Shown: positions 1 to 7,737, counted from the stretch's first letter. The stretch: DNA of 49,478 bases from Dolichospermum sp. LEGE 00240 (GCF_015207875.1 NZ_JADEVZ010000034.1:1-49478); one strand, 5' to 3'. Numbers and translations: made by a program. Notes: a model not told the origin generated them from the sequence alone.

Positions 1-33
1 TGAAAAGTTATGGTTGATGTATCAAATATTTTT

Positions 34-121
34 TACCCCACCCTAACCCTCCCCTTGTAAAGGGGAGGGAACTGGATTTTTATTGTTTCCCCCCTTTACA
101 AGGGGGGACTAAGGGGGGTAG
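34..121. repeat. Paired G/C-rich palindromes, dispersed-repeat type
   Basis: Two hairpins lie side by side. The first has 10-bp arms (ccctcccctt / aaggggaggg, 47-69) around a 3-nt loop. The second has 8-bp arms (cccccctt / aagggggg, 89-107). The two halves are also roughly complementary to each other, so the whole block can fold as one long imperfect stem. C/G-run blocks of this kind are scattered in Nostocales intergenic DNA. I see no gene in 1-246, so this is the only structure upstream of the SDR gene. Confidence 0.7.
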
Positions 122-246
122 CAATGTAATGAAAATTACGGAATACCACTTTTCAAACATCCTCTTAAACAAAGCTGAAAAATTCAATATTTTCACTAAG
201 TTGAATGTAGTATTTATTTGTGTAAATTAGTTAATTTAACTATCTT

Positions 247-1173
247 ATGATGATGAAAAACGAAAAATGGAACACAGAAAATATTCTGAGTCAAAAAGGC
301 AGAATAGTAATTGTCACAGGTTCAAGTAGCGGTATCGGTTATGAAACGGCGCGGGTTTTAGCTAATAAACAAGCATCTGTGATCATTGCGGTTCGTAATT
401 TGGAGAAAGGAAATAAGGCGTTGGCGAAAATTATTCAACAGAATAAAGATGCTGATGTTCGGGTAATGGAACTTGATTTGGCGAATTTAGCATCGGTTAA
501 CAATTTCGCTGAAAACTTTCAGAAAAATTATTCACGTTTGGATTTATTGATTAATAATGCGGGTGTAATGATTCCACCGTATTCAAAAACTACAGATGGT
601 TTTGAATTACAATTTGGAACTAATCATCTCGGACATTTTGCTTTGACGGGACAACTTTTAAAACTTTTGATTAGCACGCAAGCTTCACGAATTGTCAATG
701 TTTCCAGCGGCGCACATAATTTTGGCAAACTAGATTTCGATGATTTGAATTGGGAAAAGAGAAATTATGCCCAATGGACGGCTTACGGTGATAGCAAACT
801 TGCTAATCTTTATTTTACCTACGAACTCGACCGGAAACTAAAAGAGCAGGGGATCAACACCGTTGTAACTGCTTCACATCCGGGTTGGACTGCAACTGAA
901 TTGCAGAGAACGGCGGGTGATGTGATGAAATATCTCAATGGTATCTTTGCTCAAGATATCACAATGGGCGCATTACCAACTCTGCGGGCGGCAATTGAGG
1001 AAGGTTTAAAAGGGTCAGAATATTTCGGTCCCAATGGATTTATGGAGATAAGTGGCTATCCAGTCAAGGTGGAATCAAATCAGTTATCCAAAGATCGAGC
1101 GATCGCTCAAAAACTTTGGGTTGTATCGGAAAAACTCACCAGCGTGAAATTTGAATTTAATCAACAGGTGTAA
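247..1173 (+). CDS. Short-chain dehydrogenase/reductase (SDR), retinol-dehydrogenase-like
   Basis: A 308-residue classical SDR predicted to oxidise or reduce a small carbonyl/alcohol substrate with NAD(P)(H). The Rossmann signature TGSSSGIG is at residues 24-31, NNAG at 103-106, the catalytic serine in NVSSG near 153, and YGDSK gives the catalytic Tyr180 and Lys184. The length and the C-terminal part resemble the retinol dehydrogenase/WWOX-like SDR group, which often has no assigned bacterial substrate. The start is ambiguous among three tandem ATG codons. It has no operon partner; it is followed by a repeat-rich stretch. The substrate cannot be deduced. It lies in the putative nifD element, so it is probably cargo. 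Confidence 0.88.
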   Translation: MMMKNEKWNTENILSQKGRIVIVTGSSSGIGYETARVLANKQASVIIAVRNLEKGNKALAKIIQQNKDADVRVMELDLANLASVNNFAENFQKNYSRLDLLINNAGVMIPPYSKTTDGFELQFGTNHLGHFALTGQLLKLLISTQASRIVNVSSGAHNFGKLDFDDLNWEKRNYAQWTAYGDSKLANLYFTYELDRKLKEQGINTVVTASHPGWTATELQRTAGDVMKYLNGIFAQDITMGALPTLRAAIEEGLKGSEYFGPNGFMEISGYPVKVESNQLSKDRAIAQKLWVVSEKLTSVKFEFNQQV

Positions 1174-1290
1174 AGTAAGGGAAAACAAGCAGTGTCCGGT
1201 AGATTTTACCGGACATTTTATTTTTGAAGATATAATTGAGATATTGATAGCGATCGCTCTACAGCTACATGAATCAATTGTACAAAAATT

Positions 1291-1408
1291 TTAGCTTCTC
1301 AACAATGCTCGAAACCCTGCTTGCTGAAAATGTTCATCTGTCCTTAGTGCATCAGTAATGCCTCGATTTTGCATCACAATACAATAAATGATACGCAATC
1401 AACTAACC
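1291..1408 (-). pseudogene. C-terminal remnant of a PIN-domain (VapC-like) toxin
   Basis: On the minus strand the end of a PIN-domain protein can be read in two frames. VDCVSFIV comes first; after a -1 shift, MQNRGITDALRTDEHFQQAG continues to a stop at 1291-1293. The pattern D-C-x-S-F followed by G-I-T-x-A-L and D-x-H-F-x-Q-A-G-F is the usual C-terminal half of VapC/PIN proteins. The upstream half is missing, and an inverted-repeat element begins at 1414, immediately upstream in the reading direction. This is a dead gene broken by a frameshift and probably by the insertion. Confidence 0.6.
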
Positions 1409-1413
1409 CCAAT

Positions 1414-1716
1414 CCAATACTGTTCGGTTAAGACTAAAAAACAAAAATACGTAGGTTGGGTTGTTCGCGTTAGCGTTGCGGAGGAATCGGAACGAAACCC
1501 AACATTTTCAATGATTTGTTGGTTTTATAGGCGTTGCTGATTAAGAGTATGATTTTATTATGCCTACGGCACGCTGCGCGAACACGCAGAGGTGCAGAGT
1601 CGCAGAGAGTAAGAGTTTCATTTTTTTGATTTTTCAATTTCATACCTCAATTCAGCAACGCCGTTTTATACAATAGGTTGTTTACGTGGAAATTTTCGTT
1701 AACCGAACAGTATTGG
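1414..1716. mobile_element. MITE-like element with a second inverted-repeat element nested inside
   Basis: The outer ends are perfect 18-bp inverted repeats (ccaatactgttcggttaa at 1414-1431 and its complement at 1699-1716), enclosing 303 bp without a credible gene. Inside, 1530-1552 and 1640-1662 form another imperfect inverted repeat beginning ggcgttgctga, with common dispersed-repeat sequence between. I could not find a clean target duplication for the outer element. Together with the PIN remnant this accounts for most of the gene-free stretch 1174-1850. Confidence 0.6.
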
Positions 1717-1850
1717 AACCTAAACTGTAGTGTAACTTTTTGACTATCCCGTTTCAAATGTAGCATATTGTAATTTGAAGTTTTCTTTTGAATTCTTGCC
1801 AAAATTAAGGAATCAAAGTAAACTAAGTTTGTAGACTTAGCTATAAACCT

Positions 1851-2096
1851 GTGGAAACTGTAAATATCCATCAAGCTAAAACCAACCTTTCACGCCTATT
1901 ATCCCGTGTAGAACATGGGGAAGAGATTATTATTTCTAATCGGGGTGTTCCTGTCGCTAAGTTAGTTCCGTTTAGTGTTTCGTCTCACCGCAGAGATAGT
2001 TTAGGACAAGATCGAGGAAAATTTGTCATTCCAGAAGACTTTAATGCTCCTTTACCAGATGACATTTTGGCAGCGTTTGAGGGGTATGAGGAGTGA
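1851..2096 (+). CDS. Type II antitoxin, Phd/YefM family
   Basis: An 81-residue antitoxin. The N-terminal VNIHQAKTNLSRLL and EEIIISNRGVPVAKLVP segments are the Phd/YefM DNA-binding fold; the acidic C-terminal tail would wrap and neutralise the toxin. It starts with GTG. Its TGA stop overlaps the GTG start of the downstream PIN gene (GTGA), the usual translational coupling of TA pairs. Proteins of this family repress their own promoter, so autoregulation is expected by family knowledge; no operator was identified here. Confidence 0.85.
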   Translation: METVNIHQAKTNLSRLLSRVEHGEEIIISNRGVPVAKLVPFSVSSHRRDSLGQDRGKFVIPEDFNAPLPDDILAAFEGYEE

Positions 2097-2497
2097 AACT
2101 ATTACTAGATACACAATGTTTTTTATGGTGGTTTGCTGAACCTGAGCGTTTGAATGAAGAGGCCATTTCACATATTGCTGATGAAAGCAATGAACTATGG
2201 CTTTCTGTGGCTAGTGTGTGGGAAATGGGGATAAAAGTTGCAATTGCTAAGTTACCATTACCAGAACCACTGGATAGTTACGTTTCTAGCCGCATGATGA
2301 AATTGGGGGCGAAATCTTTGGAAATTACAACTTCTCATGCACTCAGAACGGTGGCTTTACCTTTGCATCATCGAGATCCTTTTGATAGAATGCTCATTGC
2401 ACAAGCACAGATGGAAAGTATGATGCTTGTGACTGCGGATTCAATGTTTAAAGAGTATCAAGATACTGCTATTCTTTGGGCTGGGAATAAAGGTTAG
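2093..2497 (+). CDS. PIN-domain ribonuclease toxin (VapC-type)
   Basis: A 134-residue PIN-domain protein, predicted Mg-dependent RNase toxin of the upstream antitoxin. The acidic active-site residues are in place: Asp6 (LLDTQ), Glu44 (VWEMGIK), Asp95 and Asp98 (RDPFDRMLIAQA), and Asp116. This H-H-R-D-P-F-D-R variant is the COG3744 branch of PIN toxins. It is full length, overlaps the antitoxin by 4 bp, starts with GTG, and looks intact, unlike many other TA genes in this window. Confidence 0.87.
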   Translation: MKLLLDTQCFLWWFAEPERLNEEAISHIADESNELWLSVASVWEMGIKVAIAKLPLPEPLDSYVSSRMMKLGAKSLEITTSHALRTVALPLHHRDPFDRMLIAQAQMESMMLVTADSMFKEYQDTAILWAGNKG

Positions 2498-2545
2498 TTT
2501 GGGAATTACTAATTATAAAGGTATTGTTTCCAATTGGATAAGCTA

Positions 2546-2782
2546 TCATAATAATTCGGGAATATGTTCATTTTCATAGTTTTCAATTAATGCACCAATA
2601 ACTTCCATAAGAGATGCGAGAGGATGAGTTTCATCTTCACCAATTTGATCAATGAGCGTATCAAGTATATTAACCAAGTATTCATATTCCTCTTTTGTGT
2701 GAGGGACAAAAACATTTTCGGCAATGGATGACCAAGCGGTGATAGTTTGATTGATGTTTAAACTTTGCATTATTTTTTCCAT
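2546..2782 (-). CDS. HigA-like antitoxin N-terminal domain, apparently lacking its HTH
   Basis: A 78-residue protein resembling the N-terminal helical domain of HigA-type antitoxins (T-x-E-E-Y-E-Y-L-V-N-x-L-D-T-L-I ... HPLASLMEVIGALIENYENEHIPE). In HigA this segment is followed by an XRE helix-turn-helix of about 50 residues. Here translation stops right after HIPELL, and no HTH-coding sequence is visible in the next 50 bp downstream. No HigB toxin gene is adjacent. It is probably a truncated or orphan antitoxin; whether it is still made is unknown. Confidence 0.5.
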   Translation of the reverse strand: MEKIMQSLNINQTITAWSSIAENVFVPHTKEEYEYLVNILDTLIDQIGEDETHPLASLMEVIGALIENYENEHIPELL

Positions 2783-2835
2783 TTTCCTTGATCGTATTCT
2801 GAATGAGTTAATACAGCACGAGTCTATAAAAGTTT

Positions 2836-3125
2836 TTACTCAGATCCAAGAATTTCAGCTAATCGTTCCTCAACTTCTTGAATATAATCTGTTAAACCCG
2901 TATCAGTTCATTATATTTTAGTTGTTTTTTTGCATCATCAATAATTTTTCTAATGTCTCTCCAACAAGAAAATTCTGTCCCTTCCTCTAAACCACTCCAC
3001 TGAAAACAATGTTGCAGAATATCATCATCTAACCAATCGAATTTTTCCTTTAAAACTCGCTCGGCTAATTTAGTCGCTGTTCTGGCATCTGCACCACTTT
3101 CAACTATGACAATAAACTCAATCAC
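2836..3125 (-). pseudogene. Internally deleted TOPRIM-like/DUF4276-like protein, partner of the adjacent ATPase
   Basis: The first 77 codons (MIEFIVIVESGADARTATKL...) look like the start of a TOPRIM-type protein: hydrophobic beta strand, then an acidic residue, as in FIVIVE. The frame ends at 2892. One base out of frame, the sequence continues as DTGLTDYIQEVEERLAEIL and stops at 2836, which reads like the natural C-terminus. The protein therefore seems to have lost its middle with a frameshift at the junction. Its start overlaps the end of the ATPase gene by 8 bp, so the two were once one operon. The family assignment is by pattern only. Confidence 0.55.
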
Positions 3126-4271
3126 TGACTTCTCCTTCTGTTACCCAATCTTCACCTTCAGCATCCCAAAATTCACCAGTTGTTAAGGTTTCTTTTGCCC
3201 ATTCTACATCAGGATGTTCATCCAAACGTTTAGCAATTGTAAAACCTGATTTACTGTTGTTTAATATGTGGACTTGAGAAGGGATAAGTGCATCAATAAT
3301 ATAAGGAGAGTGAGTAGTGAAAATAATTTGCAAATTGGGATTTTCGGCAATGATTTCTTTAAAAACATTCATTAATTCACGTTGTGCTTGAGGATGAAGT
3401 CCCTGTTCCACATCATCTAATAAAACTAAATTAGGTTGATTAGGATTCATCAGCACAGTTAATAATCCTAAAGTTAACATTGTTCCTTCGCTAATTGCAT
3501 GGGCTGGAATACGTACACCTGTATTCATGTCTAATATAACTTCTTGACCTATCATTTCCTGAGTTTCTTCATAGGAAATAGGTTTACCGTCAACTTCGAT
3601 TAATCGCTGACGAATGACTGGAACTTTTGCTCGTTTTATGCCAACTTTGCGGACATTTGGGACAATTCGAGTCAGCTTTTCTTCTATTAATTGAAATTTA
3701 TCTGGTGCTTCATCACGGAGAAAATCTAAGGTTGGTGCTAATAATGAACCATCAAACTTTACTCTCGGTGTAATTTCTTCACTGTAAGCTGCTTTGGCAA
3801 GGTTGCTGGCAACTAATTTTAGGTAAACAGAAACAGTAGGTCCGAAAACATTAGATGGTAAAGGTGGACTTTGTGATGAGTATGAATATGAATTATATAG
3901 TTTTTCATTTGTCCAACTGTTTTTATTTCCATCTATATTCCATGATACTGTAGCAGTCCAATTGTTTGTATTTTTGTTCTCCCAACTATAGGACACTTCC
4001 CATTTTTTTTTATTCTCATTTTCCCAACCACCACTCGCAGTAACAAACATATTTTTTCCCCAATTGTTGTAATAAATTGAGGTGAATTTTCATCTTTAAA
4101 ATTTTTCTCAAATGAGTAAACAGTTAGTTTACTTAAATTATGCAATGCTTGGAGGACGGTTGTTTTACCAGCACTGTTTTTTCCCACGAGTCCATGTAAT
4201 CGGGAACTATCGAAATGAAGTTCTGTAGATTTATGGCTTTTGAAATTATGAAGTATTAGTTGTTCTAGCAT
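3118..4271 (-). pseudogene. AAA (OLD/AAA_15-like) ATPase broken by one frameshift
   Basis: Two overlapping minus-strand frames together make one ABC/OLD-type ATPase of about 380 residues. The N-terminal frame starts at 4271 with LEQLILHNFKSHKS and Walker A GKNSAGKTT. The second frame carries Walker B LVLLDDVEQGLHPQ and the FTTHSPYIIDA switch region. The break is at an A6 run around 4052-4061 on the minus strand: adding one base restores the junction GEKN-MFVTASGGW. Such ATPases pair with TOPRIM nucleases in anti-phage systems (OLD/Gabija/PARIS-like), and here a TOPRIM-like remnant overlaps its 3' end. A sequencing error in the homopolymer is possible, but the partner is also decayed. Confidence 0.72.
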
Positions 4272-4295
4272 ATTGTTATCTATTGATAAAGAGCT

Positions 4296-4544
4296 TTAAG
4301 AATGGACATAGTGTTGAGCAGCAACAGCAGCGTTAATATAACTGAAGATGTCGTCAAGTTCTCCTATTGCTTCTAATTCTATTGCTTCTTCTGGGGTGAG
4401 GGTATTCAATTTGTTTTTATCCAGGAGTTCTTGCATCCGTTCACCTAGCTTATCGGTAAATTTGAATAGCATGAGGTTGTTGATGTGTTGAATGCAGATT
4501 CCATCAGGTAGGAATTGGGAGGGTTTGACCAGTGTAGTTGTCAT
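4296..4544 (-). CDS. Small hypothetical protein
   Basis: An 82-residue protein if started at the ATG at 4544 (MTTTLVKPSQFLPDG); an in-frame alternative start is at 4604. It contains a helical acidic stretch (LGERMQELLDKNKLNTLTPEE AIELEAIGELDDIF, shown with a gap) and no cysteine cluster or membrane segment. I do not recognise a characterised family; similar short proteins next to TA or nuclease genes exist in cyanobacteria. It lies between the broken ATPase and the GNAT gene on the same strand. Confidence 0.55.
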   Translation of the reverse strand: MTTTLVKPSQFLPDGICIQHINNLMLFKFTDKLGERMQELLDKNKLNTLTPEEAIELEAIGELDDIFSYINAAVAAQHYVHS

Positions 4545-4614
4545 TGGTGGATTATCTTTAGTTTTCTTAATTTTATCATTGGATATTTGGGAGAGTGCGA
4601 TCACTCTTTGAGAT

Positions 4615-5154
4615 TTAAGGAAGTACGATCACATTTCGTTCAGGATAACACCATAGATGCTTCCCATTCGGGTCATCGTGTATAAATCCCCGCTTGCGAT
4701 ACCATTCAATAAGTTTTTTACTGTCTCTCACTTCGTTTCTCTCTGCCTGCTTTTCCCAAAAATCAGGTTGCTGCATTTCCAGATATAATGATTTACTCAT
4801 ATCGTCTAGCTCTTCCTTGGTATATGTCTCCGTATTATGTTTTGATTTCTCTGCTAACTCCTCCATTACTTGCAGTCCAATAGCTGGATGAACTCGGATT
4901 CTTAGTCTATCAATACTCCAAAGGTAATCACGAAGATGATTAACTAATCTAGTTCCATAGCCTTGATTACGATTTTGATTATGAACGAATAAGTTATCTA
5001 GATGCCAAAACTTTCCCTGTCTATCCCGCATACATTTGACGTGAGCAGTCGCAATTCCTTGACCAGAACTTAGAACCTCAAATTTGTACTCTTTATCTGA
5101 TTCTAAAGGTGGATAATCACGAAGTTCGATGCTACCAGATTTGATATCACTCAT
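4615..5154 (-). CDS. GNAT-family N-acetyltransferase
   Basis: 179 residues. The acetyl-CoA binding motif A is visible in LDNLFVHNQNRNQGYGTRLV (the Q/R-x-x-G-x-G/A element is NQGYGT), and IEWYRKRGFI near the C-terminus is the usual GNAT motif B region. A 50-residue helical insertion rich in Glu/Lys sits between the two, longer than in minimal GNATs. The substrate is unknown. GNATs can be TA toxins (TacT/AtaT), but those pair with an RHH or HTH antitoxin, and none is directly upstream here. I keep it as a generic acetyltransferase. Confidence 0.75.
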   Translation of the reverse strand: MSDIKSGSIELRDYPPLESDKEYKFEVLSSGQGIATAHVKCMRDRQGKFWHLDNLFVHNQNRNQGYGTRLVNHLRDYLWSIDRLRIRVHPAIGLQVMEELAEKSKHNTETYTKEELDDMSKSLYLEMQQPDFWEKQAERNEVRDSKKLIEWYRKRGFIHDDPNGKHLWCYPERNVIVLP

Positions 5155-5202
5155 AACAGAAGTTTTTATTTCACAAATTGGATTATATTATTATATTATA
5201 TT

Positions 5203-5259
5203 TTAGCTTGGTGAATTGAGAGTTTGAATACAGGCATTTGTATCTAAGAGATAGGCCAT
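5203..5259 (-). pseudogene. 18-codon remnant of a VapC (PIN) toxin
   Basis: The frame begins MAYLLDTNACIQTLNSPS and stops. Y-L-L-D-T-N-x-C-I is the classic first strand of VapC toxins, with the first catalytic Asp. The ATG lies inside the 3' end of the upstream antitoxin-like gene (16-bp overlap), the arrangement of an intact vapBC operon. The remaining ~110 codons are absent: AT-rich DNA and then the GNAT gene follow. The toxin was lost and the antitoxin kept. Confidence 0.7.
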
Positions 5260-5519
5260 TTAATTTCCTCCCGTTCTTCAAAATTAAGCTGTTCTGGACC
5301 TTCAAGCGGCTCACCTTCCCAACTACCTATTACTTCTTCTAAAAACCTACGAGAATATCCTAATTCTTCCGGCGTTTTGGTTGCAGATTGTAATAATTTT
5401 TCTGCAATACGTTGAAATACAATTACTATTTCTAATTCTTCATTGGCAAATTCATCAGGAAGCTGAATTTTGAGAATTTTATCATTACCAATGTGTGGTT
5501 TAATTTTCATACTTTCCAT
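5244..5519 (-). CDS. Antitoxin-like protein retained upstream of a deleted VapC
   Basis: 91 residues (or 88 from the next ATG). The N-terminal half (KILKIQLPDEFANEELEIVIVFQ) looks like an AbrB/VapB-style DNA-binding segment. The C-terminal half is acidic (WEGEPLEGPEQLNFEEREEI), as expected of a disordered toxin-binding tail. Its 3' end overlaps the start of an 18-codon VapC remnant, which supports its identity as the VapB partner. I recognise this sequence type from cyanobacterial vapBC-like pairs, but the family name is uncertain. Confidence 0.62.
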   Translation of the reverse strand: MESMKIKPHIGNDKILKIQLPDEFANEELEIVIVFQRIAEKLLQSATKTPEELGYSRRFLEEVIGSWEGEPLEGPEQLNFEEREEIKWPIS

Positions 5520-5578
5520 AGACTAATCTCCTGGTTGATTATGTTGTCATAAGTTTGGATAAAATTTTTTATGGTTGT

Positions 5579-5842
5579 TCACGAATTAATTATAGAAATT
5601 AGTTTAGAAGGTAAAGGAATTTGTTTTTTACCACTACAATAAACAGTTTCTATCCATAACTCTCTCGCTTCATTAATATTTTCTATTGCTTCTTCTAAAT
5701 TGTCTCCCTGACTCATACAACCTGGTAAGTCAGGAATAATTACTGTATATCCTCCGTCCTCTTCTGGATAAATAGACATGGGATATTTTAAAGATAGATA
5801 ATATTCTAAAGATTGATGCTCAAGTTGAGAATTAGTTTTCAT
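5579..5842 (-). CDS. hicB: HicB-family antitoxin
   Basis: An 87-residue protein with the degenerate RNase-H-like HicB fold: PMSIYPEEDGGYTVIIPDLPGC (shown to the Cys; residues about 21-42) followed by the G-D-N-L-E-E-A-I-E-N helix. It neutralises the HicA mRNA interferase. It begins 11 bp inside the 3' end of the hicA gene, so hicA-hicB is one transcript with the toxin first, the usual order. There is no C-terminal DNA-binding domain of notable size, as in many cyanobacterial HicB proteins. Confidence 0.88.
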   Translation of the reverse strand: MKTNSQLEHQSLEYYLSLKYPMSIYPEEDGGYTVIIPDLPGCMSQGDNLEEAIENINEARELWIETVYCSGKKQIPLPSKLISIINS

Positions 5843-6083
5843 CTTGCCAATTTTCCAAATCTAGTAATCTAATCGTTTCTTCAATATACGTTCGCTTAAC
5901 TTTTTTACCACCTTTTTTGGGAATAATAATGACTTCTCCTTGATCATTCTCAAAAGCGTGATGACTTCCTCTTACTCTAGTTTCCTGATATCCAAAAGCT
6001 TCAAGAACATAACTAATCTCTTCAAATCTGGCTTCAGGAGGGCGAGAGAGAAGATATTTAACTAATTTACTTAGTTTACCCAT
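5832..6083 (-). CDS. hicA: HicA-family mRNA interferase toxin
   Basis: 83 residues, dsRBD-like HicA fold. The catalytic histidine is in VRGSHHAF (residues 37-44), followed by the strand VIIIPKKGGKKVKR. It cleaves mRNA and is inhibited by the HicB encoded just downstream, which overlaps it. An N-terminal extension (KLSKLVKYLLSRPPEARFEEI) corresponds to the longer HicA subgroup seen in cyanobacteria. The pair is intact and lies immediately beside the recombinase gene, in the putative nifD element. Confidence 0.85.
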   Translation of the reverse strand: MGKLSKLVKYLLSRPPEARFEEISYVLEAFGYQETRVRGSHHAFENDQGEVIIIPKKGGKKVKRTYIEETIRLLDLENWQDEN

Positions 6084-6182
6084 TAACTAATCGTAGCATT
6101 TTTTTCGCTAGGTGGTTGAGATAATTATTTATTGACCGATTATACCACAGCACACAAAAATGATATTCTTGATTCACCAAAC

Positions 6183-7484
6183 TTAACTCCGTTTATAAAC
6201 CATTTCCATTCTCAACTTCTCCACCTCAATCTTCAACCGTTCATTCTCCATTTTCAACCCTGTATTTTCATCCTTAATCAACTCCACCTCATTCCGTTTA
6301 CTCAAAGCCTGATTAATTGCCAACTTCCGCATATCCAAGGAAAACCAACGTTGATAAGTTTTCGTGTGAATCTGCACACTATGACCTAAATTATCCGCCG
6401 CAGCTTTAATAGGAATCCCTAAAATATGCGCTCGAATTGCCCAACCATGACGTAAATCATAGGGTTTAAAATCTAAACCAATTTTTCTAAACCACCAACT
6501 CACCCTTTGAATTAAAGCCGTGATTTCTGCATGATTATTCTGGTCTTTTTTACTAATTGCTATTGCTAACATTTCTAAATATTTCGGATTTCTTAAATCA
6601 AATTCATCAATCCATTCCTTATATAAAGGTAAAGCTTCCCTTTCACCAGTTTTACAATCTTTATCAACCTTCCAAGTTAAATCTACATTTTCATCACTTA
6701 ACCACCAATCAATATGAGGATTAACAAAAATCTCACGGGGACGTAAACCAAAAACCGCCAACATTCCATAAGTCCAACGCCAAAGTTGCCAACTATCTTT
6801 CACATCTTGATTAACTTGTTTACCTCTGTTATTGAGATATTCATCAAACTTGTAAAATCCAGTAAGTATTTCCTTATCTGTAGGAACATTACGAGAATTA
6901 CTTTCAGGAACTTTGGAATAATTAGTTAAATTAATCTCAATTTTAAAAAGCTGACAAAATACAGAAATAGCTCTCACAGTATTATATTTAGCCCATTCCT
7001 TATCTATTTGATCAATCGCATGAATTAAAACCTCCCCAATTGCCAAATCATCAGCATTTGTATAACGTTTAATTCGAGAACAATAATAGAAAAAAGTATG
7101 TTCACTTTTCGTCGTGCGTTTATGGGTTTTAAAATATTCATCTTCAAACTTTTCTAATAGCTCACCAATAGTTTTTAACTCCTTTTTAATTCCTTCATTT
7201 CCCAAATATTTATCATTCCAAACAAAACTTTTTCTAGCAATTAACTTACCTAACTCATAAGCTTCCTCCTCAGCAGTTTTTAAACCTGGTAAATTTGCTG
7301 GAAGATTCAAACTGAGATTGTATTGTTTTTTGCCAGTTCCCCTGATGTCCTCATCTCCTGGTTTAATGGGTAAAGTTGCCCGTAATTGCAGACATCCATT
7401 TGATTCCCGAATTGTTACTCTGGTTTTTGCAGACTTCAAACGCAGATTTACTTGCTGTATTTCCTGTGTTAGGTTGGTTCTCAT
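6183..7484 (-). CDS. xisA: XisA/XisC-like site-specific tyrosine recombinase
   Basis: Expected to excise the DNA interrupting nifD during heterocyst differentiation. From the ATG at 7484 it has 433 residues; a GTG at 7550 would add 22. In the longer numbering the catalytic box reads: first Arg in GLRPREI (270 or 272), Tyr364-x-x-Arg367 in PYDLRHGWAIR, His390 in LGHS, nucleophile Tyr399 in HTKTYQRW. The usual first His of H-x-x-R is Tyr here, as reported for XisA and XisC. The C-terminus (about 421-452) is a charged coiled coil. xisA versus another member of the family rests on its position next to the nifD fragment. Confidence 0.82.
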   Translation of the reverse strand: MRTNLTQEIQQVNLRLKSAKTRVTIRESNGCLQLRATLPIKPGDEDIRGTGKKQYNLSLNLPANLPGLKTAEEEAYELGKLIARKSFVWNDKYLGNEGIKKELKTIGELLEKFEDEYFKTHKRTTKSEHTFFYYCSRIKRYTNADDLAIGEVLIHAIDQIDKEWAKYNTVRAISVFCQLFKIEINLTNYSKVPESNSRNVPTDKEILTGFYKFDEYLNNRGKQVNQDVKDSWQLWRWTYGMLAVFGLRPREIFVNPHIDWWLSDENVDLTWKVDKDCKTGEREALPLYKEWIDEFDLRNPKYLEMLAIAISKKDQNNHAEITALIQRVSWWFRKIGLDFKPYDLRHGWAIRAHILGIPIKAAADNLGHSVQIHTKTYQRWFSLDMRKLAINQALSKRNEVELIKDENTGLKMENERLKIEVEKLRMEMVYKRS

Positions 7485-7682
7485 GTTGGGTTGTTTGTGG
7501 CGATCGCTATTCACTAAAAATAAACAAGAAAAAGTAGAACTCAAAACCACTTTTTTGATTTTGAATTGTTTATTATAATATGCTTAATTTTAAAATAAAT
7601 ATGTTAACTGCAAACAACTAGATCCGTGACTTGTTTAAGAAGTTGGGAATCTATACAAATTAAAAATTTCCGGTGTTATGGA

Positions 7683-7691
7683 CGGAGTAAT
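7683..7691 (-). other. Inverted ATTACTCCG, matching 9 of 11 bp of the known nifD-element core
   Basis: The minus strand reads ATTACTCCG here, 130-200 bp upstream of the recombinase start. The Anabaena nifD-element core is GGATTACTCCG (recalled knowledge). The orientation is opposite to the nifD fragment at 10,550. It could be a second recombination core, a relic of rearrangement, or chance. Confidence 0.3.
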
Positions 7692-7737
7692 TTTGTGTAA
7701 AAATTAAAGTTTATGTAATTATTTCCCAAGAATAAAA

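Noticed and set aside
4615-5154. GNAT as a TacT/AtaT-type toxin
   Set aside because: No RHH/HTH antitoxin gene is adjacent upstream, and the protein has a long insertion not typical of those toxins.
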